From positions 186,001 through 250,000 of the forward strand of contig NZ_FNKZ01000001.1 in the NCBI RefSeq assembly GCF_900104255.1: DNA of 64,000 nt. Reading direction: 5' to 3'. Below are positions 48,034 to 56,624 of the stretch, in pieces. The number at the start of each line of letters is the position of its first letter. Positions within the stretch are counted from its first letter, which is position 1. The translations under genes and the position numbers were made by a program. A model generated the notes under the pieces. The model saw nothing but the letters and a program-made list of their open reading frames with translations, had not been told where the DNA came from and ran no database searches. This stretch comes from Pseudoxanthomonas sp. CF385 (GTDB lineage Bacteria > Pseudomonadota > Gammaproteobacteria > Xanthomonadales > Xanthomonadaceae).

Positions 48034-49212
48034 ATGTCGTTCATGAACACGCCCAACCCGACCGTACGCCTGAAGAACGCCTGGCGTTCCAGCCACCCGT
48101 GGATCTTCCAGAAACTGGTCGAGAAGCCCGCCGCCAAGCCCAAGTCCGGCACCCTCGTCGAGGTGGTCGGAGTGGACGGGGAGTGGATCGGCCGCGGCTT
48201 CTACAACGGCCACTCGCGCATCGCCGTGCGCATCCTGGAAACGCACCCGGACATCCCGGTGGACGCCGGCTGGTTCTCGCGCAAGATCGCCGACGCGGTC
48301 TCGCTGCGTCGCGACGTGCTGAAGCTGGACGCCATCAGCGACGCCTGGCGTGTGGTGCACAGCGAAGGCGACGGGCTCTCCGGCCTGGTGGTGGACCGCT
48401 ACGGCGACCTGATCGTGGTGGAGTTCTTCGCCGCGGGCATGTTCCGCCATCGCGAATGGATCTACGAGGCGCTGCGCGAGCAGTTCCCGGGCTGCCGCTT
48501 CCACAGCTTCGCCGACGAGCACGTGCAGAAGCAGGAGAGCTTCGACTTCCACGGCAACACCACGACCGAGGCGGCCGTCATCACCGAGTACGGGGTGAAG
48601 TTCCGCGCCGACCCGGCGGGCGCGCACAAGACCGGCTTCTTCGCCGACCAGCGCGAAAACCGCGAGTGGCTGAGCCAGCAGGTGGAAGGCAAGACCGTGC
48701 TGGACCTGTGCTGCAACACCGGCGGGTTCGCGGTGTACGCCGCCGCGCGTGGCGCGACCGACGTGCTGGGCGTGGACATCGACCAGGACGTCATCCAGAT
48801 CGCCAAGGGCAACGCCAAGCTCAACAACGTGCGGCCGAAGTTCGTGCAGGCCGACATCTTCCCGTACCTGCGCGATGCGGCGAACCGCGGCGAGCAGTAC
48901 GACGTGGTGATCCTGGACCCGGCCAAGATGACGCGCGATCGTGAGCAGGTGATCGCCGCGCTGAAGAAGTACCTGGACATGAACAAGCTGGCGCTCGGTG
49001 TGGTGAAGCCCGGCGGCCTGTTCGCGACGTTCTCGTGCACCGGCCTGGTCAGCGAGGAGCAGTTCCTCGACATGCTGCGCCGCGCCGCGTATTTCTCCGG
49101 CCGCACGATCCAGATCCTGAAGGTCGCCGGTGCCGGCCCCGATCACCCGTTCATGGCGCACGTGCAGGAATCGCGCTATTTGAAAGCGGTGTTCTGCCGC
49201 GTGGTGGACTGA
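48034..49212 (+). CDS. RlmI-like class I SAM-dependent rRNA methyltransferase
   Basis: A 392-residue enzyme of the RlmI/RlmK (23S rRNA C5-methyltransferase) group. An N-terminal PUA-like domain (LKNAWRSSHPWIF, GRGFYNGHSRIAVRIL) is followed by a Rossmann fold with LDLCCNTGGFAVYAAARG (SAM motif I), GVDID, VVILDPAKM and the SCTGLV loop. E. coli RlmI methylates C1962. A GCGAAGGTAAA ribosome-binding region precedes the ATG. It is divergent from terC. Confidence 0.9.
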   Translation: MSFMNTPNPTVRLKNAWRSSHPWIFQKLVEKPAAKPKSGTLVEVVGVDGEWIGRGFYNGHSRIAVRILETHPDIPVDAGWFSRKIADAVSLRRDVLKLDAISDAWRVVHSEGDGLSGLVVDRYGDLIVVEFFAAGMFRHREWIYEALREQFPGCRFHSFADEHVQKQESFDFHGNTTTEAAVITEYGVKFRADPAGAHKTGFFADQRENREWLSQQVEGKTVLDLCCNTGGFAVYAAARGATDVLGVDIDQDVIQIAKGNAKLNNVRPKFVQADIFPYLRDAANRGEQYDVVILDPAKMTRDREQVIAALKKYLDMNKLALGVVKPGGLFATFSCTGLVSEEQFLDMLRRAAYFSGRTIQILKVAGAGPDHPFMAHVQESRYLKAVFCRVVD

Positions 49213-49214
49213 CC

Positions 49215-49883
49215 ATGCGCGGCGTGCGGATCGTTCCGGTCCTGCTCGCCGCAATGGTGGCAGGCTGCGCGTCGACGCCCGATGCGCCCTGGCAATCGCT
49301 GGCGGATGCGGGCCAGTGGCGCAATGTCGGCGCTTCCGCGCTGGACGCGCGTTGGAAGGCGCATGAGAACGAACTCGTGCTGACCTCGGCGGGCGGTGGC
49401 GACATCATCAGCGTCGGCAGCTACGGCGACTTCGAACTGGAACTGGAATGGCGGCTGCCCGCCGGTGGCAACAGCGGGCTGTTCTATCGTGCAGTCGATG
49501 CTTCGCCGGTCTGGGCGCGGGCAGTGGAGTACCAGTTGCTGGATGACCGCGAGGCGGAAGACCGTATCGTGTCCAGCCATCGTGCCGGCGCCGCGTACGA
49601 TCTCGTCGCGCCCGCAAAGGATGTCCTGCGCCCCATCGGCGACTACAACCAGGCACGCATCGTCGCCTGCGGTCCGCGCGTGGAACACTGGCTCAACGGC
49701 GTGCGCGTAGCGGCTTACGACACCGACAGCGACGCGTGGCGTCGCCGCGTCGCCGCCAGCAAGTTCGCGGGGCAGGCGGAATTCGCCCAGGCACGGCGCG
49801 GCCATCTCAGCCTGCAGGACCACGGCAACCCCGTGTATGTGCGCAACATGCGCATTCGCGCGCTGGGCCCTGAGTGCTCTTAG
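49215..49883 (+). CDS. DUF1080 (3-keto-disaccharide hydrolase-like) lipoprotein
   Basis: A 222-residue protein with signal and lipobox VAGC (Cys19). A jelly-roll-like DUF1080 domain has FELELEWRLPAGGNSGLFYR, VEYQLLDD and HLSLQDHGNPVYVRNMRIR, the sugar-hydrolase-like motifs known from the family. It follows the methyltransferase gene by 2 bp. Substrates of relatives include 3-keto sugars; here unknown. Confidence 0.83.
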   Translation: MRGVRIVPVLLAAMVAGCASTPDAPWQSLADAGQWRNVGASALDARWKAHENELVLTSAGGGDIISVGSYGDFELELEWRLPAGGNSGLFYRAVDASPVWARAVEYQLLDDREAEDRIVSSHRAGAAYDLVAPAKDVLRPIGDYNQARIVACGPRVEHWLNGVRVAAYDTDSDAWRRRVAASKFAGQAEFAQARRGHLSLQDHGNPVYVRNMRIRALGPECS

Positions 49884-49890
49884 GTTCTGG

Positions 49891-49959
49891 TGTGGGAGCG
49901 ACGTAAGTCGCGATGACAGATCGCTGCACAGGATCGTCGCGACTTACGTCGCTCTCACA
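49891..49959. repeat. Intergenic palindromic repeat, copy 3
   Basis: The left arm begins TGTGGGAGCGACGTAAGTCG (49891 onward); the right arm ends at 49959 with one substitution (CTCTCACA instead of CTCCCACA). It lies 8 bp after the DUF1080 stop, before the convergent fabV. Confidence 0.82.
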
Positions 49960-49973
49960 GGCAAGACCCACGA

Positions 49974-50000
49974 AAAAGGCGAGCCGAAGCCCGCCTTTCC
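49974..50000 (-). terminator. Rho-independent terminator of fabV
   Basis: Read leftward, a GGCGGGC stem with a TTCG tetraloop and GCTCGCC is followed by TTTTTCG. It lies 19 bp beyond the fabV stop codon. Confidence 0.78.
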
Positions 50001-50018
50001 ACGCACCCTGCGCTGCGA

Positions 50019-51236
50019 TCAGCTTTCCGGCGACAGCTCGATGCAGTCGAACTGCACGTCCGGGTTCACGTCGGCATCGTAGTCCACGTCGTCGCGCTCG
50101 AAGCCGAACAGCTTCAGGAACTCGTGCTTGTAGTTGGCGTAGTCGGTCAGCTGGAACAGGTTCTCGCTGGTGACCTGCGGCCACAGCGCCTTGGCCTGCG
50201 TCTGCACCTCGGGCTTCAGTTCCCAGTCGTCCAGGCGCAGGCGGTTCTCGTCGTCGGTCGTGGCGGGCTGGCCATCGGCGCGGTACATGCGGTCGCGGTA
50301 CAGGCGGTCCAGCTGTTCGATGGTGCCCTCGTGCAGGCCGAGTTCCTTCATCACCTTGAACACGATGCTGATGTAGAGCGGCATCACCGGAATCGCCGAA
50401 CTGGCCTGCGTCACCACCGACTTCAGCACGGCGACGTTGGCGGTGCCGCCGGTCTTCTTCAGGCGCGCGTCGAGCCGCTGCGCGGTCTCGTCCAGGTCCA
50501 CCTTCGCGCGGCCGAGCGCACCATGCCAGTAGATCGGCCAGGTGATGTCGGTGCCGATGTAGCTGAAGGCGACGGTGCGCGCACCGTCGGCCAGCACGCC
50601 GGCCTTGTCCAGCGCATCGATCCACAGCTCCCAGTCCTGCCCACCCATCACGGTGACGGTGTCGGCGATCTCCTGCTCGGTGGCCGGCTCGATGGTGGCC
50701 TGGACGATCGCGTCCTTGTTCGTGTCGATGGCGGTGGAGGTGTACGGCGCGCCGATCGGCTTCAGCGCCGAGCGCTTCACTTCGCCCGTGCCCGGAAGCC
50801 TGCGCACCGGCGACGCGAGCGAATAGATCACCAGGTCGACCTGGCCGCCCATCTCGTTCTTGATCAGTTCGATCACCTTCGCGCGCGCCTCATCGGAGAA
50901 CGCGTCGCCGTTGATCGATCGGCTGTACAGGCCGGCGTCCTTCGCCGCCTTGTCGAACGCGGCCGAGTTGTACCAGCCCGCGGTGCCGGCCTTCTTCTCG
51001 TTGCCGGGCTTCTCGAAGAACACGCCCAGCGTATCCGCGCCGAAGCCGAACGCCGCGCTGATGCGCGCCGCCAGGCCATAGCCGCTGGATGCGCCGATCA
51101 CCAGCACCTTCTTCGGTCCGTCGGTGCGCACGCCCTGCGCGCGCGTGGCGGCGATCTGGTCGCGCACATTGAGCGCGCAGCCGAGCGGATGGGTGGTGGT
51201 GCAGATGAAGCCGCGGACTTTGGGATGGATGATCAA
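50019..51236 (-). CDS. fabV: Enoyl-[acyl-carrier-protein] reductase FabV
   Basis: A 405-residue NADH-dependent enzyme that does the last reduction of fatty-acid elongation and is naturally less sensitive to triclosan. It has [18 protein letters not shown] at the start, [16 protein letters not shown] (Rossmann glycine motif) and the Tyr-x8-Lys catalytic element in [10 protein letters not shown]. The start was set at the TTG at 51234-51236, directly before IIHPKV; the ATG at 51270-51272 would add 12 residues. The TTG start is inferred from family alignment from memory. Confidence 0.93.
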   Translation of the reverse strand: MIIHPKVRGFICTTTHPLGCALNVRDQIAATRAQGVRTDGPKKVLVIGASSGYGLAARISAAFGFGADTLGVFFEKPGNEKKAGTAGWYNSAAFDKAAKDAGLYSRSINGDAFSDEARAKVIELIKNEMGGQVDLVIYSLASPVRRLPGTGEVKRSALKPIGAPYTSTAIDTNKDAIVQATIEPATEQEIADTVTVMGGQDWELWIDALDKAGVLADGARTVAFSYIGTDITWPIYWHGALGRAKVDLDETAQRLDARLKKTGGTANVAVLKSVVTQASSAIPVMPLYISIVFKVMKELGLHEGTIEQLDRLYRDRMYRADGQPATTDDENRLRLDDWELKPEVQTQAKALWPQVTSENLFQLTDYANYKHEFLKLFGFERDDVDYDADVNPDVQFDCIELSPES

Positions 51237-51356
51237 CGTCGTAACCCGGGGGATGGTGTGCCTGCGCGGCATCTTAGTGCCGCGGGCGCCGGGAATGAAG
51301 CGCCGGCCCTGCACACGCATGCGTATGGCGAACGTGAATCCCGCACGCGCGGGCAA

Positions 51357-51386
51357 AGAAAAAGCGGGCCGAAGCCCGCTTTTCCA
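51357..51386 (-). terminator. Terminator of the APC permease gene
   Basis: A perfect 9-bp GC core plus A/T pairs (51361-51369 with 51374-51382) has a 4-nt loop with poly-A on the left and poly-T on the right, so it can act in both directions. It lies just beyond the permease stop (51408). Confidence 0.82.
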
Positions 51387-51407
51387 GCACCGCGACGTCG
51401 ACGTGCC

Positions 51408-52844
51408 TTACGCGTCGCCGCCCTTCGCCAGCATGCTGTTGCGGCGGCTGTAGGCCAGGTAGACCACGATGCCGACCACGTTCCAGACCAGGAACCAGAG
51501 CTGCGTGCGGTGCGGCAGGCTCCAGAACAGGTACAGGCAGCCGAGGATCGCGACCGGACCGACCATCCACGCCAGCGGCGTGCGGAACACGCGCGGGCGG
51601 TCCGGTTCGCGCGTGCGCAACACCAGCAGGCAGACGCCGACGGCGACGAAGGCCGCCAGCGTGCCGGCATTGGCGAGCGCGGCGATTTCGTCCAGCCGCG
51701 CGACGCCGGCCAACGCGGCGACCAGCACGGCGGTGAATACCGTGATCGCGACCGGCGTGCCGGTGCGCGCATTCACCTTCGACAGGCCGCGCGGCAGCAG
51801 GCCGTCGCGCGACATCACGAAGAAGATGCGGCTCTGGCCGTAGAAGAACGCCAGCAGCACCGTCGGCAGCGCGACGATCGCGACGATGCCGATCACCAGC
51901 GCGGCGGTGCCGTGGCCGAGTTCGCGCATGATCAGCGCCAGCGGTTCGGCGCTCTGGCCGAACACCGTGTAGCTCAGCGCGCCCACGGCGGCAACCGCGA
52001 CCACCAGGTAGATCAGGGTGCAGCCGACCATCGAGCCGATGATGCCGATGGACAGGTCGCGGCCCGGGTTCTTGGTCTCTTCGGCCGCGGTGGAGATCGC
52101 ATCGAAACCGTAGAACGCGAAGAAGATGATCGCCGCCGCCGCCATCACGCCGCGCTCGACGCCGTCCGGCCCGACCGACTTCGGGAAACCGTACGGCATG
52201 AAGGGCTGCAGGTTGTCCGGGTTGAACGCCGGCAGCGCGACGGCGATGAACACCGCCAGCGCGATCAGCTTGAACACCACCAGGATCGCGTTGAGCGTGG
52301 CGCTCTCGCGCGTGCCGGCGATCAGCATGCCGGCGACGAGGAAGGTGATGACGATGGCCGGCAGATTGATCACGCCCCCGGCGTGCGGACCGGCCGACAG
52401 CGCCGCGGGCAGCGTCACGCTCCAGCCGAAGTTCTGCTGCACCCATTCGAGGAAGCCGACGAAGTAGCCCGACCAGCCCACCGCCACCGTGCTGACGACC
52501 AGCGAGTACTCCAGGATCAGGCTCCAGCCCACGATCCAGGCGATGGATTCGCCCAGCACGCCGTAGCTGTAGGTGTAGGCGCTGCCGGCGGCCGGCATCA
52601 TCGTCGACAGTTCCGCATAGGCCAGCGCGGCGCAGGCGCAGACCACGCCGGCGACGACGAAGGAGATCAGCACGGCAGGGCCGGCTTTCTCGGCGCCCAC
52701 GCCGATCAGCGTGTAGATGCCGGTGCCGACGATGGCGCCGATGCCCAGCGCGACCAGGTGCGGCCAGCTCAGCGTGGGGACCAGTCGCCGGCCTTCTTCG
52801 TGCTCGGTGATCCGGTCGATGGATTTGCGCCGTAGCCAGGTCAT
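51408..52844 (-). CDS. APC-superfamily amino acid permease
   Basis: A 478-residue transporter with about 12 hydrophobic helices. The N-terminal ALGIGAIVGTGIYTLIG motif and AELSTMMPAAGSAYTYSY are conserved in amino acid/polyamine/cation permeases (CAT-like group); SRDGLLPRGLSKVNARTGTP is the loop after TM8. The amino acid carried is not evident. Its terminator lies at 51357. Confidence 0.9.
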   Translation of the reverse strand: MTWLRRKSIDRITEHEEGRRLVPTLSWPHLVALGIGAIVGTGIYTLIGVGAEKAGPAVLISFVVAGVVCACAALAYAELSTMMPAAGSAYTYSYGVLGESIAWIVGWSLILEYSLVVSTVAVGWSGYFVGFLEWVQQNFGWSVTLPAALSAGPHAGGVINLPAIVITFLVAGMLIAGTRESATLNAILVVFKLIALAVFIAVALPAFNPDNLQPFMPYGFPKSVGPDGVERGVMAAAAIIFFAFYGFDAISTAAEETKNPGRDLSIGIIGSMVGCTLIYLVVAVAAVGALSYTVFGQSAEPLALIMRELGHGTAALVIGIVAIVALPTVLLAFFYGQSRIFFVMSRDGLLPRGLSKVNARTGTPVAITVFTAVLVAALAGVARLDEIAALANAGTLAAFVAVGVCLLVLRTREPDRPRVFRTPLAWMVGPVAILGCLYLFWSLPHRTQLWFLVWNVVGIVVYLAYSRRNSMLAKGGDA

Positions 52845-52874
52845 GGAAGTTCCTCGAATGCGTCAATCGGACGG

Positions 52875-52898
52875 CATGCCGGCCGCGGGGCCGGCATG
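52875..52898. other. Strong GC hairpin between the SuFu gene and the permease
   Basis: A perfect 10-bp stem (52875-52884 with 52889-52898) has a 4-nt loop, 30 bp before the permease start. No T run; may be transcript-stabilising or a weak terminator. The remaining gap 52845-53016 shows nothing else. Confidence 0.4.
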
Positions 52899-53016
52899 GA
52901 TAAGGTGAGGGGGCACGCCCCGCGGGCGCATCCCCGCCCCGGGGCCGCCAGCAGCCTATGCGGGTGCGGCGCGGCTGGCAATCGGCGGCGCACCACGCGC
53001 CGCGGCGCAGGCCGGT

Positions 53017-53643
53017 TCAGAGATACGACGGGCGCGCAGGATCGAATACCAGCGGGTAACGGTGCACGTCGAGCAGGTCGAGGAACACATCCAGGCCCTC
53101 GTCCGAGCGCACCAGGTCGTACTCCGCGTCGGACACCAGGTGCACGACCAGCGGCTCGACGCCCTGGCCCTGCAGGTGCACGTTGTCGAACAGGTGGCGA
53201 TCGGTCGCCACGACCGGGGGCAGCAACAGGAAGGTGGAGAACGGCGAGCCCGCCAGCGGCGGCTCCGGCAACGGCACCGTGTGGCCGTATCCGAGCCAGC
53301 TGCCTTCCGCGAACGGCAGTTTGGCCAGCCAGCGTAGCTGCGCGATGAAGGCCGGATGCGGCGCACGCACGTACCAGAACAGCTCGCGGGCCGCGGACTC
53401 GTCGCCGTCGTAGCCGTCGGGCATCGGCATCAACCGGTCGCTCATGCCGCTGGTGACCAGCACGTAGCCCTCGTCGCCGCCTTCCACGCACGCTTCGACG
53501 AAGGTGCGCGCGTAGACATGCACGTCCACCCGGTGCCGCCGATCGGGGTCGCGATCGATGCGCTCGGGCTCGCCGAGCGCCGACTGCAACGCCACCGTGC
53601 GCGCCGCCGCGAGGGCAGGCACGGGATCGGGCGCGGCGCCCAT
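53017..53643 (-). CDS. Suppressor of fused (SuFu) domain protein
   Basis: A 208-residue protein with the bacterial SUFU-like domain: YVLVTSGMSDRLMP and the SPFSTFLLLPPVV and VVHLVSDAEYDLV segments. Bacterial members are often immunity proteins in polymorphic-toxin systems, but no toxin gene lies nearby. The ATG at 53641-53643 was chosen; a TTG 13 codons earlier is possible. No signal peptide or helix is seen. Confidence 0.7.
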   Translation of the reverse strand: MGAAPDPVPALAAARTVALQSALGEPERIDRDPDRRHRVDVHVYARTFVEACVEGGDEGYVLVTSGMSDRLMPMPDGYDGDESAARELFWYVRAPHPAFIAQLRWLAKLPFAEGSWLGYGHTVPLPEPPLAGSPFSTFLLLPPVVATDRHLFDNVHLQGQGVEPLVVHLVSDAEYDLVRSDEGLDVFLDLLDVHRYPLVFDPARPSYL

Positions 53644-53830
53644 CAGTGTCCGGAGGTGTTGCAGCAAGCCGGCTTTCCCCAAGCGGTCGGTGCGCCGCGA
53701 CTGTGCGCCGGCCCCACGGGGGGGTCAAGCCGCGCATCCGCGTCCCGTGACGCGGCGCGCGCTTCGCGTGCGAGGCGGTTCGCGCTGCACCCGCCTCAGG
53801 CGGTGAGACGCCAGCGGCTACACTGTCGGC

Positions 53831-55174
53831 ATGGATTCCCAGACCCTGCTCATCCTGCTGCTGATCCTTGTCGCCGTCGCCGTCGTCCTGCTCGCGGTGC
53901 TGCTGCTGCGCCGCCCCGAGGCCCGCATCGGCGACCTGCTGGAACGCGCGCTGCGCGACGAGCAGCGCGAAGGCCGCAGCGAGCTGCGCGACCAGCTGGA
54001 AGGCCTGTCGCGCGCGCAGGAAGTGCGCATCGACGGCTTTGGCCGCAGTCTCGCCGACTTGAGCACCCGCACCGACCAGCGCCTGGACGTTTTGCGCGAC
54101 ACGCTGACCGAGGACGCCCGCAAGGGCCGGTTGGAATCGGCCGAATCCCAGCAGCGCTTCGCCGACACGCTGGGCCAGCGTCTCAACGAACTTACCCAGC
54201 GCAACGAGCAGCGCATCGGCGAGATGCGGCAGACGCTGGAAGGCCGCCTGAAAGAGCTGCAGGCCGACAATGCGCAGAAGCTCGAGCAGATGCGGGCGAC
54301 CGTGGACGAGAAGCTGCACGCCACCCTGGAGACCCGCCTGACCGAGAGCTTCGGCAACGTCACCCGCATGCTCGCGCAAGTGCACCAGGGCTTGGGCGAC
54401 ATGAACAAGCTGGCGGCGGACGTCGGCGGCCTGCAGCGTGTGCTGACCAACGTGAAGAGCCGCGGCGTGTTCGGCGAAGTGCAGCTGGCCGGTCTGCTGG
54501 AGCAGGTGTTCGCGCCGGACCAGTACGCCGGCAACGTGGCCACCGTGCCCGGCAGCGGCGAGCGCGTGGAGTTCGCGGTGCGTTTTCCGGGTTCTTCCGG
54601 CGATGCGGTGGTCTGGCTGCCGATCGACGCCAAGTTTCCGCGCGAAGACTACGAGCGGCTGCTCGACGCCCAGGAACGGGCGGACGCCGATGCGGTCAAG
54701 CAGGCCGGCGACGCGCTGGAGCGTGCGGTGCGCAAGCAGGCGCAGGAGATCCGCAAGTACATCGCGGTGCCGCATACGACCGAGTTCGCGATCATGTTCC
54801 TGCCCACCGAGGGCCTCTACGCCGAAGTGCTGCGTCGCCCGGGCCTGTTCGAAGCGATCCAGCGCGACCAGCGCATCACCATCGCCGGCCCCACCACGCT
54901 GCTGGCCCTGCTGACCAGCCTGCAGGTGGGCTTCCGCACCGTGGCCATCGAGAAGCGGTCGGCCGAGGTCTGGAGCATCCTGGCCAACGCCAAGCGCGAG
55001 TTCGGCAAGTTCGGCGACGTGATGGATTCGGTGAAGACCAAGCTGGACCAGGCCAGCAAGCAGATCGACCAGACCGGCGTGCGGACGCGCGCGATCGAGC
55101 GCAGCCTGCGCGAGGTGGAGTCGCTGCCCAGCGCCGATGGCGCGAAACTCCTCGGTGGCGACGAAGCCGAGTGA
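53831..55174 (+). CDS. rmuC: DNA recombination protein RmuC
   Basis: A 447-residue RmuC-family protein. An N-terminal helix (about 5-27) anchors it, a long coiled coil follows (about 30-210) and the conserved nuclease-like domain has DAVVWLPIDAKFPREDY and FLPTEGLYAE. Deletion raises inversion between repeats in E. coli; the molecular role is unresolved. It precedes a short repeat copy and a terminator. Confidence 0.9.
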   Translation: MDSQTLLILLLILVAVAVVLLAVLLLRRPEARIGDLLERALRDEQREGRSELRDQLEGLSRAQEVRIDGFGRSLADLSTRTDQRLDVLRDTLTEDARKGRLESAESQQRFADTLGQRLNELTQRNEQRIGEMRQTLEGRLKELQADNAQKLEQMRATVDEKLHATLETRLTESFGNVTRMLAQVHQGLGDMNKLAADVGGLQRVLTNVKSRGVFGEVQLAGLLEQVFAPDQYAGNVATVPGSGERVEFAVRFPGSSGDAVVWLPIDAKFPREDYERLLDAQERADADAVKQAGDALERAVRKQAQEIRKYIAVPHTTEFAIMFLPTEGLYAEVLRRPGLFEAIQRDQRITIAGPTTLLALLTSLQVGFRTVAIEKRSAEVWSILANAKREFGKFGDVMDSVKTKLDQASKQIDQTGVRTRAIERSLREVESLPSADGAKLLGGDEAE

Positions 55175-55183
55175 CCCTTGTCC

Positions 55184-55217
55184 TGTGGGAGCGACGTCGC
55201 GACTCTCGTCGCTCCCC
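55184..55217. repeat. Intergenic palindromic repeat, copy 4 (short form)
   Basis: A shortened version of the repeat: TGTGGGAGCGACG is followed by GTCGCTCCC, giving a 9-bp stem (55187-55195 with 55208-55216) with a 12-base centre. It lies 10 bp after rmuC. Confidence 0.75.
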
Positions 55218-55227
55218 AAGGAAACAA

Positions 55228-55253
55228 AAAACGGCGCCCGCAGGCGCCGTTTT
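55228..55253. terminator. Bidirectional terminator between rmuC and mlaA
   Basis: An 11-bp stem (55228-55238 with 55243-55253) has a 4-nt loop, with poly-A at the left side and poly-T at the right. It serves both convergent genes. Confidence 0.85.
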
Positions 55254-55274
55254 CGTTTCCGGAGCGGGATGGCC

Positions 55275-56291
55275 TCAGCCGCCGCCGCTGATCTCCGGCA
55301 TCGGCATCGCATCGACCGGGACGGTGGGATTGTTCTCGTCCTGCAGGTACTCCGGCAGTTCGTCCTCGGACGGCTGCTGCTGGGTACGGTGGCTCTCGAT
55401 CTGGTAGTTGCGGCGCTGCAGCCACGAATCGCGGACCAGCGCGTAGTCGTCGACCGCGCCCTCGCGCAGGCTGTCCAGCGAGAGCAGCTGCGCGCGCGTG
55501 TCCACCAGGTTCAGGCCCTGCAGGAAGATGCGCGTCTTGTCGTCCTCGATCTGCCGCACCGGGCTGAGCGGCATGTCGCCCGCCAGTCCGAGGACGTCGC
55601 GCACGGTGCGCGGGCCGAAGAACGGGAGTTCCACGTAGCGCGAGCGCTTCCAGCCCCAGGTGCCCAGCGTCTGCCCGAAATCCTCGCTGCGCCGCTTCAT
55701 CTTCAGGTCGCTGGCCGGGTCGAACAGGCCACCGATGCCCAGCGTGGAATTCATCACGAAGCGGCCGAAGGTCTGCGTGGCATCGCGCGGGCGGCCCTGC
55801 AGCAGCTGGTTCACCATCGTCAGCGGCTGGCGCAGGTTGTCGAAGAAGTTGCTCACGCCCAGGCGCACCGGCCGGGGCACCGCCGCGGTGTAGGCGCGCG
55901 CCAGCGGACGGGCGACCGCACGGTCCACCGCGTTGTTGAAGGCGTGCACCTTGCGGTTGTACTTCTCCCACGGGTCGTAGGCGACCGGCGCCTGCACGGG
56001 GGCGGGCAGCGAGGGATCGGCGACCGGGTCGTAGGCGCCCTGGCCGTAGATGGCCGCGAAATCGTCCTCGGCGCTGGCCGTGGCGGGATCGGTGGTCGGC
56101 GCGGCGGCGATCGTCGCCGGATCGATCGGCGGTGCGGCAGGCAGCGCGAGGGCGGGTGTCGCATCGACGCTGGCGCTGCCGTCGACCACCACGGGTTCGG
56201 GTGGCGCGCCGGTGGCCGACTTGGGCGCCGAGGCGCAGGCCGTCGCCAGGGCGGCCAGCAGGACCACGGTGCTGAGGCGGAACAGATTCAT
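55275..56291 (-). CDS. mlaA: MlaA-family outer-membrane lipoprotein (VacJ)
   Basis: A 338-residue lipoprotein with signal and lipobox ATAC (Cys19), a Pro/Ala linker, and the MlaA fold (FNNAVDRAVARPLARAYTAAVP, NFFDNLRQPLTMVNQLLQG, LPFFGPRTVRD). MlaA removes misplaced phospholipids from the outer leaflet of the outer membrane and hands them to MlaC. It lies 30 bp downstream of mlaB. Here mlaA is in the same operon as mlaFEDCB, unlike in E. coli. Confidence 0.94.
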   Translation of the reverse strand: MNLFRLSTVVLLAALATACASAPKSATGAPPEPVVVDGSASVDATPALALPAAPPIDPATIAAAPTTDPATASAEDDFAAIYGQGAYDPVADPSLPAPVQAPVAYDPWEKYNRKVHAFNNAVDRAVARPLARAYTAAVPRPVRLGVSNFFDNLRQPLTMVNQLLQGRPRDATQTFGRFVMNSTLGIGGLFDPASDLKMKRRSEDFGQTLGTWGWKRSRYVELPFFGPRTVRDVLGLAGDMPLSPVRQIEDDKTRIFLQGLNLVDTRAQLLSLDSLREGAVDDYALVRDSWLQRRNYQIESHRTQQQPSEDELPEYLQDENNPTVPVDAMPMPEISGGG

Positions 56292-56321
56292 CCTGATTCC
56301 TGGAAACTGCGGGGGTGGGGT

Positions 56322-56624
56322 TTACGCCGGGAAATCCAGTTCCGGCGTCAGTCGGTACGCGGCCTGCAGGTCGGCCAAGCCAGCGGGCTGGCCTTCGAAA
56401 CGCGGTGCGGTGCCGGTGGCGCGCGCGCGCGCGGCCAGTTCCGCCAACAGTGCCAGCCCGGCGCTGTCCACGGTAGTGACGTTCGTCAGGACGAAGCGTT
56501 GCGCGCCGGCCAGCTGCGCCGAGGCCTGCGCCCACAGCACGGCGGCCGCGGCGCGGTCCAGCGCGCCCGTGAACACGAGCGCGTCGCCATCCCGGCGTAC
56601 GCCGGCGTCACTTGCCGCTGGCAT
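56322..56624 (-). CDS. mlaB: STAS-domain protein MlaB
   Basis: A 100-residue STAS-domain protein with the conserved DSAGLALL helix start. MlaB is the small cytoplasmic partner of the MlaFE ABC transporter and modulates its ATPase. It overlaps the end of mlaC by 17 bp, so it is translationally coupled. Confidence 0.87.
   Translation of the reverse strand: MPAASDAGVRRDGDALVFTGALDRAAAAVLWAQASAQLAGAQRFVLTNVTTVDSAGLALLAELAARARATGTAPRFEGQPAGLADLQAAYRLTPELDFPA

Noticed and set aside
46829..49254. Extension of the TerC frame to 804 codons
   Set aside because: It passes through the riboswitch leader and the opposite methyltransferase gene; TerC proteins have about 320 residues.
50124..52835. A 903-codon plus-strand frame opposite fabV and the permease
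   Set aside because: Shadow of two well-supported genes; it also runs through their terminator.
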